Positions 36,833 through 44,278 of a stretch of 54,077 bases of DNA are shown in pieces; position 1 is the stretch's first letter; every line of letters begins with the position of its first letter. A program made the translations under genes and the position numbers. The notes below the pieces were generated by a model. That model saw only the letters and a list, made by a program, of their open reading frames with translations. It did no database searches and was not told where the DNA came from. Source of the DNA: an uncultured Alphaproteobacteria bacterium (lineage in GTDB: Bacteria; Pseudomonadota; Alphaproteobacteria; Bin95); NCBI GenBank assembly GCA_938083135.1, contig CALLKY010000004.1, positions 1-54,077 on the forward strand, given 5' to 3'.

Positions 36833-37965
36833 CAGGCGACCCGTTCGCCAAGCGCCCACGTACCCCGCACGATGGCTGCATCGCCAATACGGGCCACCCG
36901 GACCAGATCACCACGCAGACCCGGCGCAATACTTCCGCGGTCGTTCAAGCCCAGCATATCTGCAGGGTTGGCGGAAATGGTTCCAATGGCATCCGGCAGC
37001 GAAAGGCCAACACGTTCATGCAAAGCGAAGGCGGCATGGACAAGGCTGATCGGCGCGTAATCGGACGATAACGCATCCAGCAATCCGGCCTCGGCCAGAT
37101 CAATCGCAGAGACATTGCCGGAATGAGATCCGCCGCGCACGACGTTTGGCGCGCCCATGACCGTGCGCATGCCTGCAGCCCGCGCCGCTTCCGCCGCGAC
37201 CAGGGTGGTGGGAAATTCGGAAATCATGATGTTGTCGGCGACAGCCTCATCCACATGCTCCGGCGTTGTATCATCATGGCTGGCAGCAGGACCGCGCCTA
37301 CCCCAGCGATCAAGGATAGCGCGCCGGTTCTTCTCTTTCTGATCGCTGGAATTCGCGATGCGCTGGTCGATATAGGCTTGAAATTCATCATCGCTCATAT
37401 TCGCGTTTTTGAATGTCTTGAAGGATTTAAGGTCCCGCCATTGGCGTTGACCGGGGGTGTGATCCATAACGGAAATGAGGCCAACCAGCGGGTCGTCCGC
37501 ATAGGGCTCAAACAGTTCCGCCACAATATCATCTGCGATTTCACACCGCAGATGCACCCGGTGATCAACCTTGAACAAGCCACCTGCGGCAGCATCTTTG
37601 ATCGCACCCATTACCGTTGCCAGCAGCGCCCGGCGATAGCTCCGGTCCATATATTCGCCGACGGCAATGGCGTCATAGACGGTCGTCACGCCAGCGGCAG
37701 CCATCTGTGCATCATGCCCAAGGATGGCCGCAACCGGTGCGGGCCACACCACGCCCGGCCTTGGCACCATATGTTTTTCTACATTGTCCGTATGCAGTTC
37801 GACGAGGCCAGGAATGAGCGTATCCCCCGCAAAATCCACAGCCCCTAAAGGTACAGCGTCCCCTTCCTCAATACTGGCGATCTTGCCATTTAGAACGGTA
37901 ACGGCACCGTGCAGAACGCCATCTGGCAGCACAATATTGGCGTTAGCGAGCATTGTTTCAGGCAT
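36832..37965 (-). CDS. phnM: alpha-D-ribose 1-methylphosphonate 5-triphosphate diphosphatase
   Basis: Removes pyrophosphate from the triphosphate intermediate of the C-P lyase pathway. An amidohydrolase-fold enzyme of 377 residues. The family marker LVELHTDNVEKH is near 54-65, MDHTPGQRQ near 167-175 and SDYAPISL near 298-305. Eleven bases separate it from phnL upstream. It continues into the DUF1045 gene with a one-base overlap. Confidence 0.96.
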   Translation of the reverse strand: MPETMLANANIVLPDGVLHGAVTVLNGKIASIEEGDAVPLGAVDFAGDTLIPGLVELHTDNVEKHMVPRPGVVWPAPVAAILGHDAQMAAAGVTTVYDAIAVGEYMDRSYRRALLATVMGAIKDAAAGGLFKVDHRVHLRCEIADDIVAELFEPYADDPLVGLISVMDHTPGQRQWRDLKSFKTFKNANMSDDEFQAYIDQRIANSSDQKEKNRRAILDRWGRRGPAASHDDTTPEHVDEAVADNIMISEFPTTLVAAEAARAAGMRTVMGAPNVVRGGSHSGNVSAIDLAEAGLLDALSSDYAPISLVHAAFALHERVGLSLPDAIGTISANPADMLGLNDRGSIAPGLRGDLVRVARIGDAAIVRGTWALGERVA

Positions 37966-37976
37966 GGATTGGGACC

Positions 37977-38681
37977 TCAGGCGGCGACTTGGAATGCGGA
38001 TACATCGAATACGGCGTCAGCAATTTCGGCGCGCACCGTTTCATCATGGCAAATGGCAACAATAGCTGCCCCTTTGGCTTTCGCCTCCATAATGAGCGCT
38101 ACAGCAACATTGCGGTTTTCGGCATCCAGGGACGCCGTCGGCTCATCAAGCAACAGAACAGGAAATGAGCGGATGAGGCCCCGTGCAATGTTCACACGTT
38201 GCTGTTCACCGCCGGAGAATGTGGCGGGCGGGACGGACCAAAGCCGCTCTGGTAGATTGAGCCGCCGTAAAAGCGCCCGCGCAGCATCCAGCGCTTGGGC
38301 AGCATCCATGCCGCCGGCGACTGCAGCCTCCGCCACGATCCCCTCAGCCGGAATACGTGGAATAACGCGGAGGAACTGGCTGACATAACCGATCGTCTCC
38401 CGCCTGATCTCCAACTGAAGCCGGGGCTCAGCACCCGTCAGATCAACCATCGCTTCCCGGTGCCGCACAAGAACCTGGCCGCTAGATGGCCGGTAATTGG
38501 CATAGAGACTGCGGAGCAGGGTCGATTTGCCTGCGCCCGATGCACCGGTGAGCGCAATACACTGCCCGGCCCCAACGGCAAGGTTTACCCCGTCAAATAC
38601 CGGCAATGTGGCACCACCTTGGGTGTGCAGGGTGAAGGTCTTCGACAGGTCTTGAACCTGCAACATCATGTGTTGGGTCAT
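37977..38681 (-). CDS. phnL: C-P lyase ABC-type ATP-binding protein PhnL
   Basis: An ABC ATPase of 234 residues that binds the C-P lyase core with PhnK rather than a membrane transporter. Walker A is GASGAGKST near 42-50, the signature is FSGGEQQRVNIARGL near 153-167 and Walker B is VLLLDEPTASLD near 174-185. It overlaps phnK by ATGA and is followed by phnM. Confidence 0.95.
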   Translation of the reverse strand: MTQHMMLQVQDLSKTFTLHTQGGATLPVFDGVNLAVGAGQCIALTGASGAGKSTLLRSLYANYRPSSGQVLVRHREAMVDLTGAEPRLQLEIRRETIGYVSQFLRVIPRIPAEGIVAEAAVAGGMDAAQALDAARALLRRLNLPERLWSVPPATFSGGEQQRVNIARGLIRSFPVLLLDEPTASLDAENRNVAVALIMEAKAKGAAIVAICHDETVRAEIADAVFDVSAFQVAA

Positions 38682-39457
38682 GCTTGCAGCACCGATGAGA
38701 CGAGAAGCTGGGAATAGGGATGCTGAGGATCATCCAGCACTTGGTCCGTCAGGCCAGATTCAACGACGCGCCCTTGCCGCATGACCATCAACCGGTCCGA
38801 CAATAGCCGGACGACAGCAAGATCATGGGTGACGACAACGGCTGCTACGCCGAGGTCCCGAACCAGCCCGCGCAGCAGATCAAGCAATCGCGCCTGTACG
38901 GATACATCCAGCCCACCCGTCGGCTCATCCATGAAAACAAGGCGCGGCTGCGAAACCAATATTCGCGCAATCTGGGTCCGTTGCTGCATACCACCAGAAA
39001 ATGTGCGCGGCAGGTGATCGACGCGCTCTGCATCAATCTCCACCCGGCCCAGCCAATCCAAAGCTTCGCTGCGGATATCGCCGTAATGGCGGGCACCAAC
39101 GGCCATCAGCCGCTCCCCGACATTACCGCCAGCACTGACAGACATACGCAAGCCATCGCGCGGATTTTGGTGGACGATGCCCCAATCGGTGCGCATCAAC
39201 AGCCGTCGTTCCGGTTCTGAAAGCTTGAATACGTCCTGCATCCCCTGCCCGCGCACAGCGAAGCGCACACGCCCCCGGCTTGGCGGCAGCGCGCCCGACA
39301 GGCAGGAGAGTAACGTGGATTTACCCGACCCAGACTCCCCCACAATGCCAAGCACTTCGCCTGGATAGAGCGTAAAGCCAACATCCGCGCAACCAACCTG
39401 CCCACCGGCATAGGTGTGGCTAACGCCTTCGGCCTCTAATAATGGCGCATCGCTCAT
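38678..39457 (-). CDS. phnK: C-P lyase ABC-type ATP-binding protein PhnK
   Basis: About 259 residues. Walker A is GESGSGKST near 41-49, the signature FSGGMQQRTQIARIL near 159-173, Walker B LVFMDEPTGGLD near 178-189 and the switch His in VTHDLAV. PhnK docks on PhnJ in the E. coli core complex. I chose the ATG at 39457, which overlaps the phnJ stop (ATGA); a 26-residue extension into phnJ is rejected. Confidence 0.96.
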   Translation of the reverse strand: MSDAPLLEAEGVSHTYAGGQVGCADVGFTLYPGEVLGIVGESGSGKSTLLSCLSGALPPSRGRVRFAVRGQGMQDVFKLSEPERRLLMRTDWGIVHQNPRDGLRMSVSAGGNVGERLMAVGARHYGDIRSEALDWLGRVEIDAERVDHLPRTFSGGMQQRTQIARILVSQPRLVFMDEPTGGLDVSVQARLLDLLRGLVRDLGVAAVVVTHDLAVVRLLSDRLMVMRQGRVVESGLTDQVLDDPQHPYSQLLVSSVLQA

Positions 39458-40386
39458 TCGTCCGCTCCATAGCCTTTTTCGGCAGCTTCTCTGGCGCGTG
39501 GCCCCATATGCCCTTCGGCCCGCCGATCCCGGCAATGATCTGAGTCTGAGCAGACGAACATGTGGTCGCCTTTGTCATCCAAAATCACTTCGTCCAAAAA
39601 CACACCCTTGGCATCACAGAGCGCACAAGGATCTTCGAACTGTTGCGGCTCAAACGGATAATCGTTGAAATCCAGGCTGCGGACTTTGGTATAGGGCGGG
39701 ATCGCGTAAATGCGTTTTTCCCGCCCGGCGCCAAACAATTGCAACGCTGGCATCGCATGCATTTTGGGATTGTCGAACTTTGGAATCGGTGATGGTGCCA
39801 TCATGTAGCGGGCGTTCACCTCAACCGGGTAATCGTAGGTCGTGGTGATTTCACCATGCCGAGAAATATCCTCATACAGCTTGACCTGCATCAGGCCGTA
39901 CTCTGCAAACGCGTGCATTTTCCTGGTTTCAGTTTCGCGCGGCTCCAGCTTGCGCAAGGGCTCTGGCATCGGCACCTGATAGACAATGACTTGATCTTCC
40001 CGGAGCGTCTTTTCAGGGATGCGATGGCGGGTCTGGATGACTGTCGCTTCCGTCGTCGCCTCCGTCACCGGAACGCCAGCCGTGCGATTGAAAAAGCGGC
40101 GGATCGAGACTGCGTTCGTCGTATCGTCCGCACCCTGGTCAATCACCTTCAGCACATCATCGACGCCAAGGATTGAGGCCGTCACCTGCATGCCGCCCGT
40201 GCCCCAACCATAAGCCACCGGCATCTCCCGGCCACCGAACGGCACTTGATATCCGGGTATGGCAACGGCTTTCAGTAAGGCGCGGCGGATCATCCGCTTA
40301 GTCTGCTCGTCCAGGTAGGCGAAATTGTAGACACCATCGATGGAATGGAACTGCGCACCGGAACCGGCTGGCTGAAGGGTGCTCAT
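39454..40386 (-). CDS. phnJ: alpha-D-ribose 1-methylphosphonate 5-phosphate C-P lyase
   Basis: The radical-SAM subunit that breaks the carbon-phosphorus bond. It has 310 residues. Four cysteines, C254, C257, C279 and C285, have exactly the spacing (3, 22, 6) of the E. coli enzyme's C241, C244, C266 and C272, so the 4Fe-4S site and the catalytic cysteine are intact. The N-terminal glycine-rich stretch (GYQVPFGGREMPV near 45-57) carries the radical site region. Coupled to phnI and phnK by ATGA overlaps. Confidence 0.97.
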   Translation of the reverse strand: MSTLQPAGSGAQFHSIDGVYNFAYLDEQTKRMIRRALLKAVAIPGYQVPFGGREMPVAYGWGTGGMQVTASILGVDDVLKVIDQGADDTTNAVSIRRFFNRTAGVPVTEATTEATVIQTRHRIPEKTLREDQVIVYQVPMPEPLRKLEPRETETRKMHAFAEYGLMQVKLYEDISRHGEITTTYDYPVEVNARYMMAPSPIPKFDNPKMHAMPALQLFGAGREKRIYAIPPYTKVRSLDFNDYPFEPQQFEDPCALCDAKGVFLDEVILDDKGDHMFVCSDSDHCRDRRAEGHMGPRAREAAEKGYGADE

Positions 40387-41474
40387 TCTGCTGCCTCCTT
40401 CTGCATGGCTTCCGCCGACGCGCGCATGCCGCGCAGCATCACAAGCTCGGACTGGAAATCGACGTAGTGCGGTAATTTCAAGTGCGAAACGAAGCCGGAT
40501 GCCTCAACGTTATCGCTGTGGGAGAGGACAAATTCCTCATCCTGCGGTGGATGCAGCCTGTCCTCCGCCAATTCATCCGCGCGCAAGGCCCGGTCAACCA
40601 GCGCCATGCCCATGGTTTTCCGCTCAGCCTGCCCGAAGGCCAGGCCATATCCGCGTGTAAACTGGGGCGCGATGCCTTTGGCACCCTTGAATTGGTTGAC
40701 CATCTGACATTCCGTCACCTCAATCTCGCCAAGCGCTATTGGGAAACCGAGTTCTTCCGGCGTGAATTCCACCTGCACCGTTCCCATGCGGATTTCGCCA
40801 GCAAAGGGATGGTTCCGCCCGTAGCCACGCTGGGTCGAATATCCAAGCGCCAGCAGAAAGCCCTCATCACCCCGGAATAGGTTCTGCAGACGTTGGTCGC
40901 GGCCTGCTGGAAATTGCATGGGCTCCCGCGTCAGGTCGTAGGGCTGCTCAGGACCGGGCGGCGGCGTCTCTGGCTCGATCAATCCTTCGTGGCCAAGAAT
41001 ATCGGCGACGCGCGGCATGGCGGCGTCTGTCGCATCTTCCTCCGGTGCAACTGGCGGCGTCTCGCCCCTTGCCGCAAGTGTGAAATCGAGCAAGCGGTGG
41101 GTGTAGTCGTAGGTCGGCCCCAGCACTTGCCCGCCGGGCAGGTCCTTGAACGCGGCAGAGATACGGCGACGAATGGTCATGGCGCCTGTGTCTATGGGCG
41201 CGCTGGCACCAAACCGCGGCAAGGTCGTGCGGAAAGCCCGCAGCAGAAATATTGCTTCAACCAAGTCACCCTGCGCTTGCTTAATCGCAAGTGCGGCTAG
41301 GTCTGGGTCATAGAGCGAGCCTTCGGTCATGACCCGATCAACGGCACCACCAAGCTGCTCCCGGATTTGCGCTGCTTCAAGCTCTGGCACAGCCGGATCG
41401 CCCCGGCGTTCTTCGGCGATCAGCGCGTGACTGTTCTCAATCGCTGCCTCGCCGCCTTTGGTCGCAACATACAT
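40383..41474 (-). CDS. phnI: C-P lyase core subunit PhnI
   Basis: Forms the nucleosidase part of the C-P lyase core that, with PhnG, H and L, attaches phosphonate to ribose from ATP. It has 363 residues. The opening MYVATKGGEAAIENSH and the later TPPPGPEQPYDLTREP and GYSTQRGYGRNHPF segments are typical. Six bases after phnH and four-base overlap with phnJ. Confidence 0.96.
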   Translation of the reverse strand: MYVATKGGEAAIENSHALIAEERRGDPAVPELEAAQIREQLGGAVDRVMTEGSLYDPDLAALAIKQAQGDLVEAIFLLRAFRTTLPRFGASAPIDTGAMTIRRRISAAFKDLPGGQVLGPTYDYTHRLLDFTLAARGETPPVAPEEDATDAAMPRVADILGHEGLIEPETPPPGPEQPYDLTREPMQFPAGRDQRLQNLFRGDEGFLLALGYSTQRGYGRNHPFAGEIRMGTVQVEFTPEELGFPIALGEIEVTECQMVNQFKGAKGIAPQFTRGYGLAFGQAERKTMGMALVDRALRADELAEDRLHPPQDEEFVLSHSDNVEASGFVSHLKLPHYVDFQSELVMLRGMRASAEAMQKEAAE

Positions 41475-41480
41475 GGGCGC

Positions 41481-42101
41481 TTACTCCTTCACAGGGTCTG
41501 CAGCGACAGTGCGCGGCAGGCCAACAACTGCGGAACCAGCTGCGAAAACAACGTCATACCCAAGCGGGTAAAGCGCCTGATTACGCGCCCATGCCATCCA
41601 GAACGCAGCACCGACGCCGGCGGGAGCAATATCTTGCACCGTTTTGATGCCCGGCCCGGTGAGGCGCATTGGCGTGCCGCTGGTAAAATCCGCCATCGCA
41701 CAGAGCAAAGTGGCAGACCGATCTGGATACTGGTCCTCACCAATCCGAAAGGTGTCAAAATCAGCATTTTCCGGGTTGAGCAGGATCGCAAAATGGGCAT
41801 CGCCTGACGCATCCACAATCGGCGCGCCAGCGTGGAAGCGAATGAAGGCTTCGGCAGAAGGGCTCCGGGCCGAGGCATCCAAATAGACCGTCGTGTCAGC
41901 ATCCAATAATGTAAGCGCAGCTGCAGCCAGCGCTGGGGGCCACCCTTCCGGCGCTTCGGGTGGGGCGGGAATATCAAACACGCGCCCCGGGAAGGACAGC
42001 GCGTTCAGAATGGCACGAAAGCTGGATTGCGCATCAAGCACAGGAGCTTGAAACCCAGCTTTTAGGTGCGTCATGTCAATTGCGGCTGGCTGCATGGGCA
42101 T
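41481..42101 (-). CDS. phnH: C-P lyase core subunit PhnH
   Basis: A 206-residue subunit of the C-P lyase core. The N-terminal GFQAPVLDAQSSFRAILNALS followed by FPGRV is the family marker, and the C-terminal half (GTPMRLTGPGIK ... FWMAWARNQALYPLGYDVVF) matches well. The start overlaps the phnG stop by one base; an ATG nine codons in is less likely. Confidence 0.95.
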   Translation of the reverse strand: MPMQPAAIDMTHLKAGFQAPVLDAQSSFRAILNALSFPGRVFDIPAPPEAPEGWPPALAAAALTLLDADTTVYLDASARSPSAEAFIRFHAGAPIVDASGDAHFAILLNPENADFDTFRIGEDQYPDRSATLLCAMADFTSGTPMRLTGPGIKTVQDIAPAGVGAAFWMAWARNQALYPLGYDVVFAAGSAVVGLPRTVAADPVKE

Positions 42102-42592
42102 TATCCTTCCGCCCGAACCATGGTGAAGAAATCAACCTTGGTGGCCCCAGCTTTCCGGCGGGCTGCGAGCCGTCTGGCCGCCTCCTCCGCCTTCAGCGGC
42201 TGGATTACAGCATCCATGACTTCCGCCTGCCGATCGGTTTGGAGCAGGGCGTCTACGAGCGCGGCCAGTTCTGCGTGCCGTGCATCACGGCCTTGCACAT
42301 AGCCATGCCCAACCGAGGCCGTCTCTCCTGTAAGCCGCAACGCGCATCGAGTGACCGTCATTTCACCCATATTGAAGGCAGCGCCCGTGCCGCCGGCCCG
42401 GCCTTGCACCATGATCGCGCCAATTTCGGGCTGACGTAGCCAATCGAATGCTATGGGCCCGCCAAGCGCCTCCATCTTGGCTGCCAACGACTTCGCTGGC
42501 GCGCGGCCAAGCACACCCATCCAATCGGACCTTTGTTTTTCACGGCCTTGGCTGGGGTCTGGAGTTTGGTCGGTTGGGTTTTGGTCTAACAT
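42101..42592 (-). CDS. phnG: C-P lyase core subunit PhnG
   Basis: About 163 residues, first gene of the C-P lyase operon. Recognised by RSDWMGVLGRAPAKSLAAKM and the later RAGGTGAAFNMGEMTVTRCALR with GHGYVQGRD. I chose the ATG at 42592; a reading frame extending to 42913 runs antisense through phnF and is rejected. The ribosome binding site is weak. It is divergent from phnF, with operator and promoter elements in the 90-base gap. Confidence 0.95.
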   Translation of the reverse strand: MLDQNPTDQTPDPSQGREKQRSDWMGVLGRAPAKSLAAKMEALGGPIAFDWLRQPEIGAIMVQGRAGGTGAAFNMGEMTVTRCALRLTGETASVGHGYVQGRDARHAELAALVDALLQTDRQAEVMDAVIQPLKAEEAARRLAARRKAGATKVDFFTMVRAEG

Positions 42593-42609
42593 CAGACAGC
42601 TTTCATATT

Positions 42610-42619
42610 TGTCTAGACA
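42610..42619. promoter_or_regulatory. HutC/PhnF-type operator between phnG and phnF
   Basis: TGTCTAGACA is a perfect ten-base palindrome containing GTCTAGAC, an exact fit to the GTnTAnAC core bound by HutC-subfamily GntR repressors. It lies 17 bases upstream of the phnG start, just downstream of minus-strand -10-like hexamers (GATATA or TATACA, with TTGCAG as a possible -35), where bound PhnF would block phnGHIJKLM. A degenerate second site, GTATATCT, lies next to it. PhnF probably also represses itself. Confidence 0.7.
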
Positions 42620-42682
42620 TCTGTATATCTGCACATTATCGTCAGGCTGCAATGATGTAAAGCTGGATATGATGAAGCTTTC

Positions 42683-43426
42683 ATGACGGAAAATTTTGTT
42701 GAAGAACCACCCCTGCTCAGGGGCTCTGGCGCAACGCTCTGGCGACAGATCGCATCCGCGCTTGAGGATGATATAAAAGCGGACAAATTTGCCGCCATGG
42801 ATGGTCGCCTGCCAACCGAGCGGGAACTGACTGAACGCTTCAACGTCAATCGCCATACTGTCCGCCGGGCATTGGCGACGCTGGCGGAAAGCGGGCTGGT
42901 GCGCACGGAACAAGGCCGGGGCGTTTTCGTGAACCGGGAGGTTGTTGACTACCCGCTGGGTAAGCGTGTCCGCTTCAGCGCCAATCTTTCAGCCCAGCAG
43001 CGCATACCCGCAGGGCGCATTCTTGCCTGCGTGAAGGAGCCGGTGGAGCGGGATGCGCGCACCGCCCTCGCCCTGAGAAAGAACGCCCAGATTTGGCGGG
43101 TCGAACGATTGGGCTTGGTTGACGGAGAACCATTCTCCCTTGCCTCCCACTATTTCAGCGCTGCACGGTTTCCAAAGCTGGGCCAAGCGTTTGAGACGAC
43201 GGATTCCATCACTGAAGCCCTTAAATCCTGCGGTCTTGCGGACTATGAACGTCAGGAAACGCGGATTTATGCACGCCCGCCCACAGCAGATGAAATCCGG
43301 CGTTTGGCTCTGCCCCGTGGCCGTCCCGTCCTAGTGACAGAGAGCATTAATGTGGACAACAACGGCCAGCCGACGGAGTTCGGCATTGCGCGATTTGCAG
43401 CAGACCGGATGCAAATAGTCGTCTGA
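42683..43426 (+). CDS. phnF: GntR-family (HutC subfamily) phosphonate regulator
   Basis: A 247-residue repressor. The N-terminal winged helix-turn-helix has LPTERELTERFNVNRHTVRRALATLAESGLV near 37-67, and a C-terminal UTRA ligand-binding domain spans about 95-245. The divergent position next to phnG and the matching operator support a PhnF role in controlling C-P lyase expression by a phosphonate or pathway metabolite. The ATG has a weak GAAG ribosome binding site. A hairpin follows directly after its stop codon. Confidence 0.92.
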   Translation: MTENFVEEPPLLRGSGATLWRQIASALEDDIKADKFAAMDGRLPTERELTERFNVNRHTVRRALATLAESGLVRTEQGRGVFVNREVVDYPLGKRVRFSANLSAQQRIPAGRILACVKEPVERDARTALALRKNAQIWRVERLGLVDGEPFSLASHYFSAARFPKLGQAFETTDSITEALKSCGLADYERQETRIYARPPTADEIRRLALPRGRPVLVTESINVDNNGQPTEFGIARFAADRMQIVV

Positions 43427-43462
43427 CCTTTGCAAGAACCGCAAAGGTATCGGCGATTTTTC
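43426..43462 (+). terminator. hairpin after phnF
   Basis: ACCTTTGC (43426-43433) and GCAAAGGT (43441-43448) form a perfect eight-base stem with a seven-base loop starting at the phnF stop codon. A T-run (TTTTTT, from about 43457) follows only after eight bases, so termination may be partial. Confidence 0.5.
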
Positions 43463-43488
43463 TCACAGAGATATGACTTGTGTAAAAT
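43460..43488 (+). promoter_or_regulatory. candidate promoter for the selenoprotein gene
   Basis: TTCTCA (43460-43465) and TAAAAT (43483-43488) are separated by 17 bases, giving a moderate sigma-70-like promoter 75 bases upstream of the ATG at 43563. It overlaps the T-run of the phnF hairpin. Confidence 0.35.
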
Positions 43489-43562
43489 GGGCGCGCGGGC
43501 GATGTGTGCTTATGCAGGCGCTGCAACGACGCGGACGCTTGCCTTAACCCATGGGAGCAACC

Positions 43563-44210
43563 ATGACACTTGAAGCCCAATTGGCGGGCATGCGAGAGGC
43601 TTCGGCCAAACGTATCCCCCCTGAAAAACGCGCAATTATGAAGCAGGCGACTGTGGATCAACGGGAGTCCGGCATTCTTGATCACACGATCAAGGTTGGC
43701 GACTCGCTACCAGATTTCAGCCTCAGTAACGCGAACGGCGTTGAGGTGCATTCTGGCGATCTGCTAAGCCAAGGCCCGATTGTCCTATCCGTATTCCGCG
43801 GCGTTTGGTGACCCTACTGCAACGCAGAGCTGTATGCTTTGCAAGCAGTGGCAGATGACCTCGCCCAATATGGTGCCACCATCGTAGCGCTCACGCCCCA
43901 GTTGCCTGAGCACAACGCTGAAATGGCGGTCAAGAATACTTTAAACTTCCACCTTCTAAGCGACCCCGGCAACGCCTATGCGGCAGAGCTTGGTTTGCGC
44001 TTTGAGGTGCCTAGTCAGATCAAGGAAATCTACGATGGGTTTGGGCTGAACTTGCCGAAATTCAACGGCGATAACAGCTGGACCTTGCCGATTCCGGCAC
44101 GAATCGTAGTTGATACATCTGGCATCGTAAGGATGGCGGATATCGACGCTGACTACACGAGCCGCCCGGAACCGTCCAAGACGGTCGCGGACGTAGCCTC
44201 ACTGGCCTAA
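43563..44210 (+). CDS. peroxiredoxin-like selenoprotein with in-frame UGA (Sec83)
   Basis: Read through the TGA at 43809-43811 this is a 215-residue AhpC/TSA-type thioredoxin-fold protein. The two halves are in one frame and match the peroxiredoxin-like family continuously: GDSLPDFSL near 45-53, then FRGVW-UGA-PYCNAEL, where relatives have W-C-P-Y-C-N, and later LSDPGNAYAAELGLRF and FNGDNSWTLPIPAR. The UGA replaces the peroxidatic cysteine, giving a U83-x-x-C86 redox pair. A SECIS-like hairpin follows directly. Predicted role: thiol- or glutathione-dependent reduction of peroxides or similar redox work in the cytoplasm. I chose the ATG at 43563 (GGAG five bases upstream) over 43551. It has its own promoter and a strong terminator. 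A nonsense mutation or sequencing error is the alternative, which the hairpin and two further cases nearby argue against. Confidence 0.88.
43809..43849 (+). promoter_or_regulatory. UGA codon and candidate bacterial SECIS element, peroxiredoxin-like gene
   Basis: After the UGA (43809-43811), GCAGAGC (43824-43830) pairs with GCTTTGC (43836-43842), a seven-base stem with loop TGTAT. Outer arms ACTGC (43816-43820) and GCAGT (43845-43849) add five pairs across a small internal loop. The loop starts 20 nt after the UGA and has G as its second base, which fits the published bacterial SECIS consensus (loop 16-37 nt from UGA, G among the first two loop bases). Confidence 0.75.
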
Positions 44211-44233
44211 CCGCCATCTGGCTGAAGACAGAG

Positions 44234-44267
44234 AACCGGCTGGGCGCGCACCGCCCAGCCGGTTTTT
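44234..44267 (+). terminator. strong intrinsic terminator after the selenoprotein gene
   Basis: AACCGGCTGGGCG (44234-44246) and CGCCCAGCCGGTT (44252-44264) form a perfect 13-base stem with a five-base loop, running into TTTTT and C. It lies 23 bases after the stop codon and 11 bases before the end of the convergent beta-propeller gene. Confidence 0.9.
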
Positions 44268-44278
44268 CTATGGTGCCA

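Noticed and set aside
42593-42913. N-terminal extension of phnG to 42913
   Set aside because: It runs antisense through phnF and across the operator region; PhnG similarity begins after 42592.
43551-44210. Reading the split peroxiredoxin-like gene as two ORFs or a pseudogene
   Set aside because: The break is one UGA at the catalytic Cys position, the frame is intact on both sides, and a SECIS-like hairpin follows.
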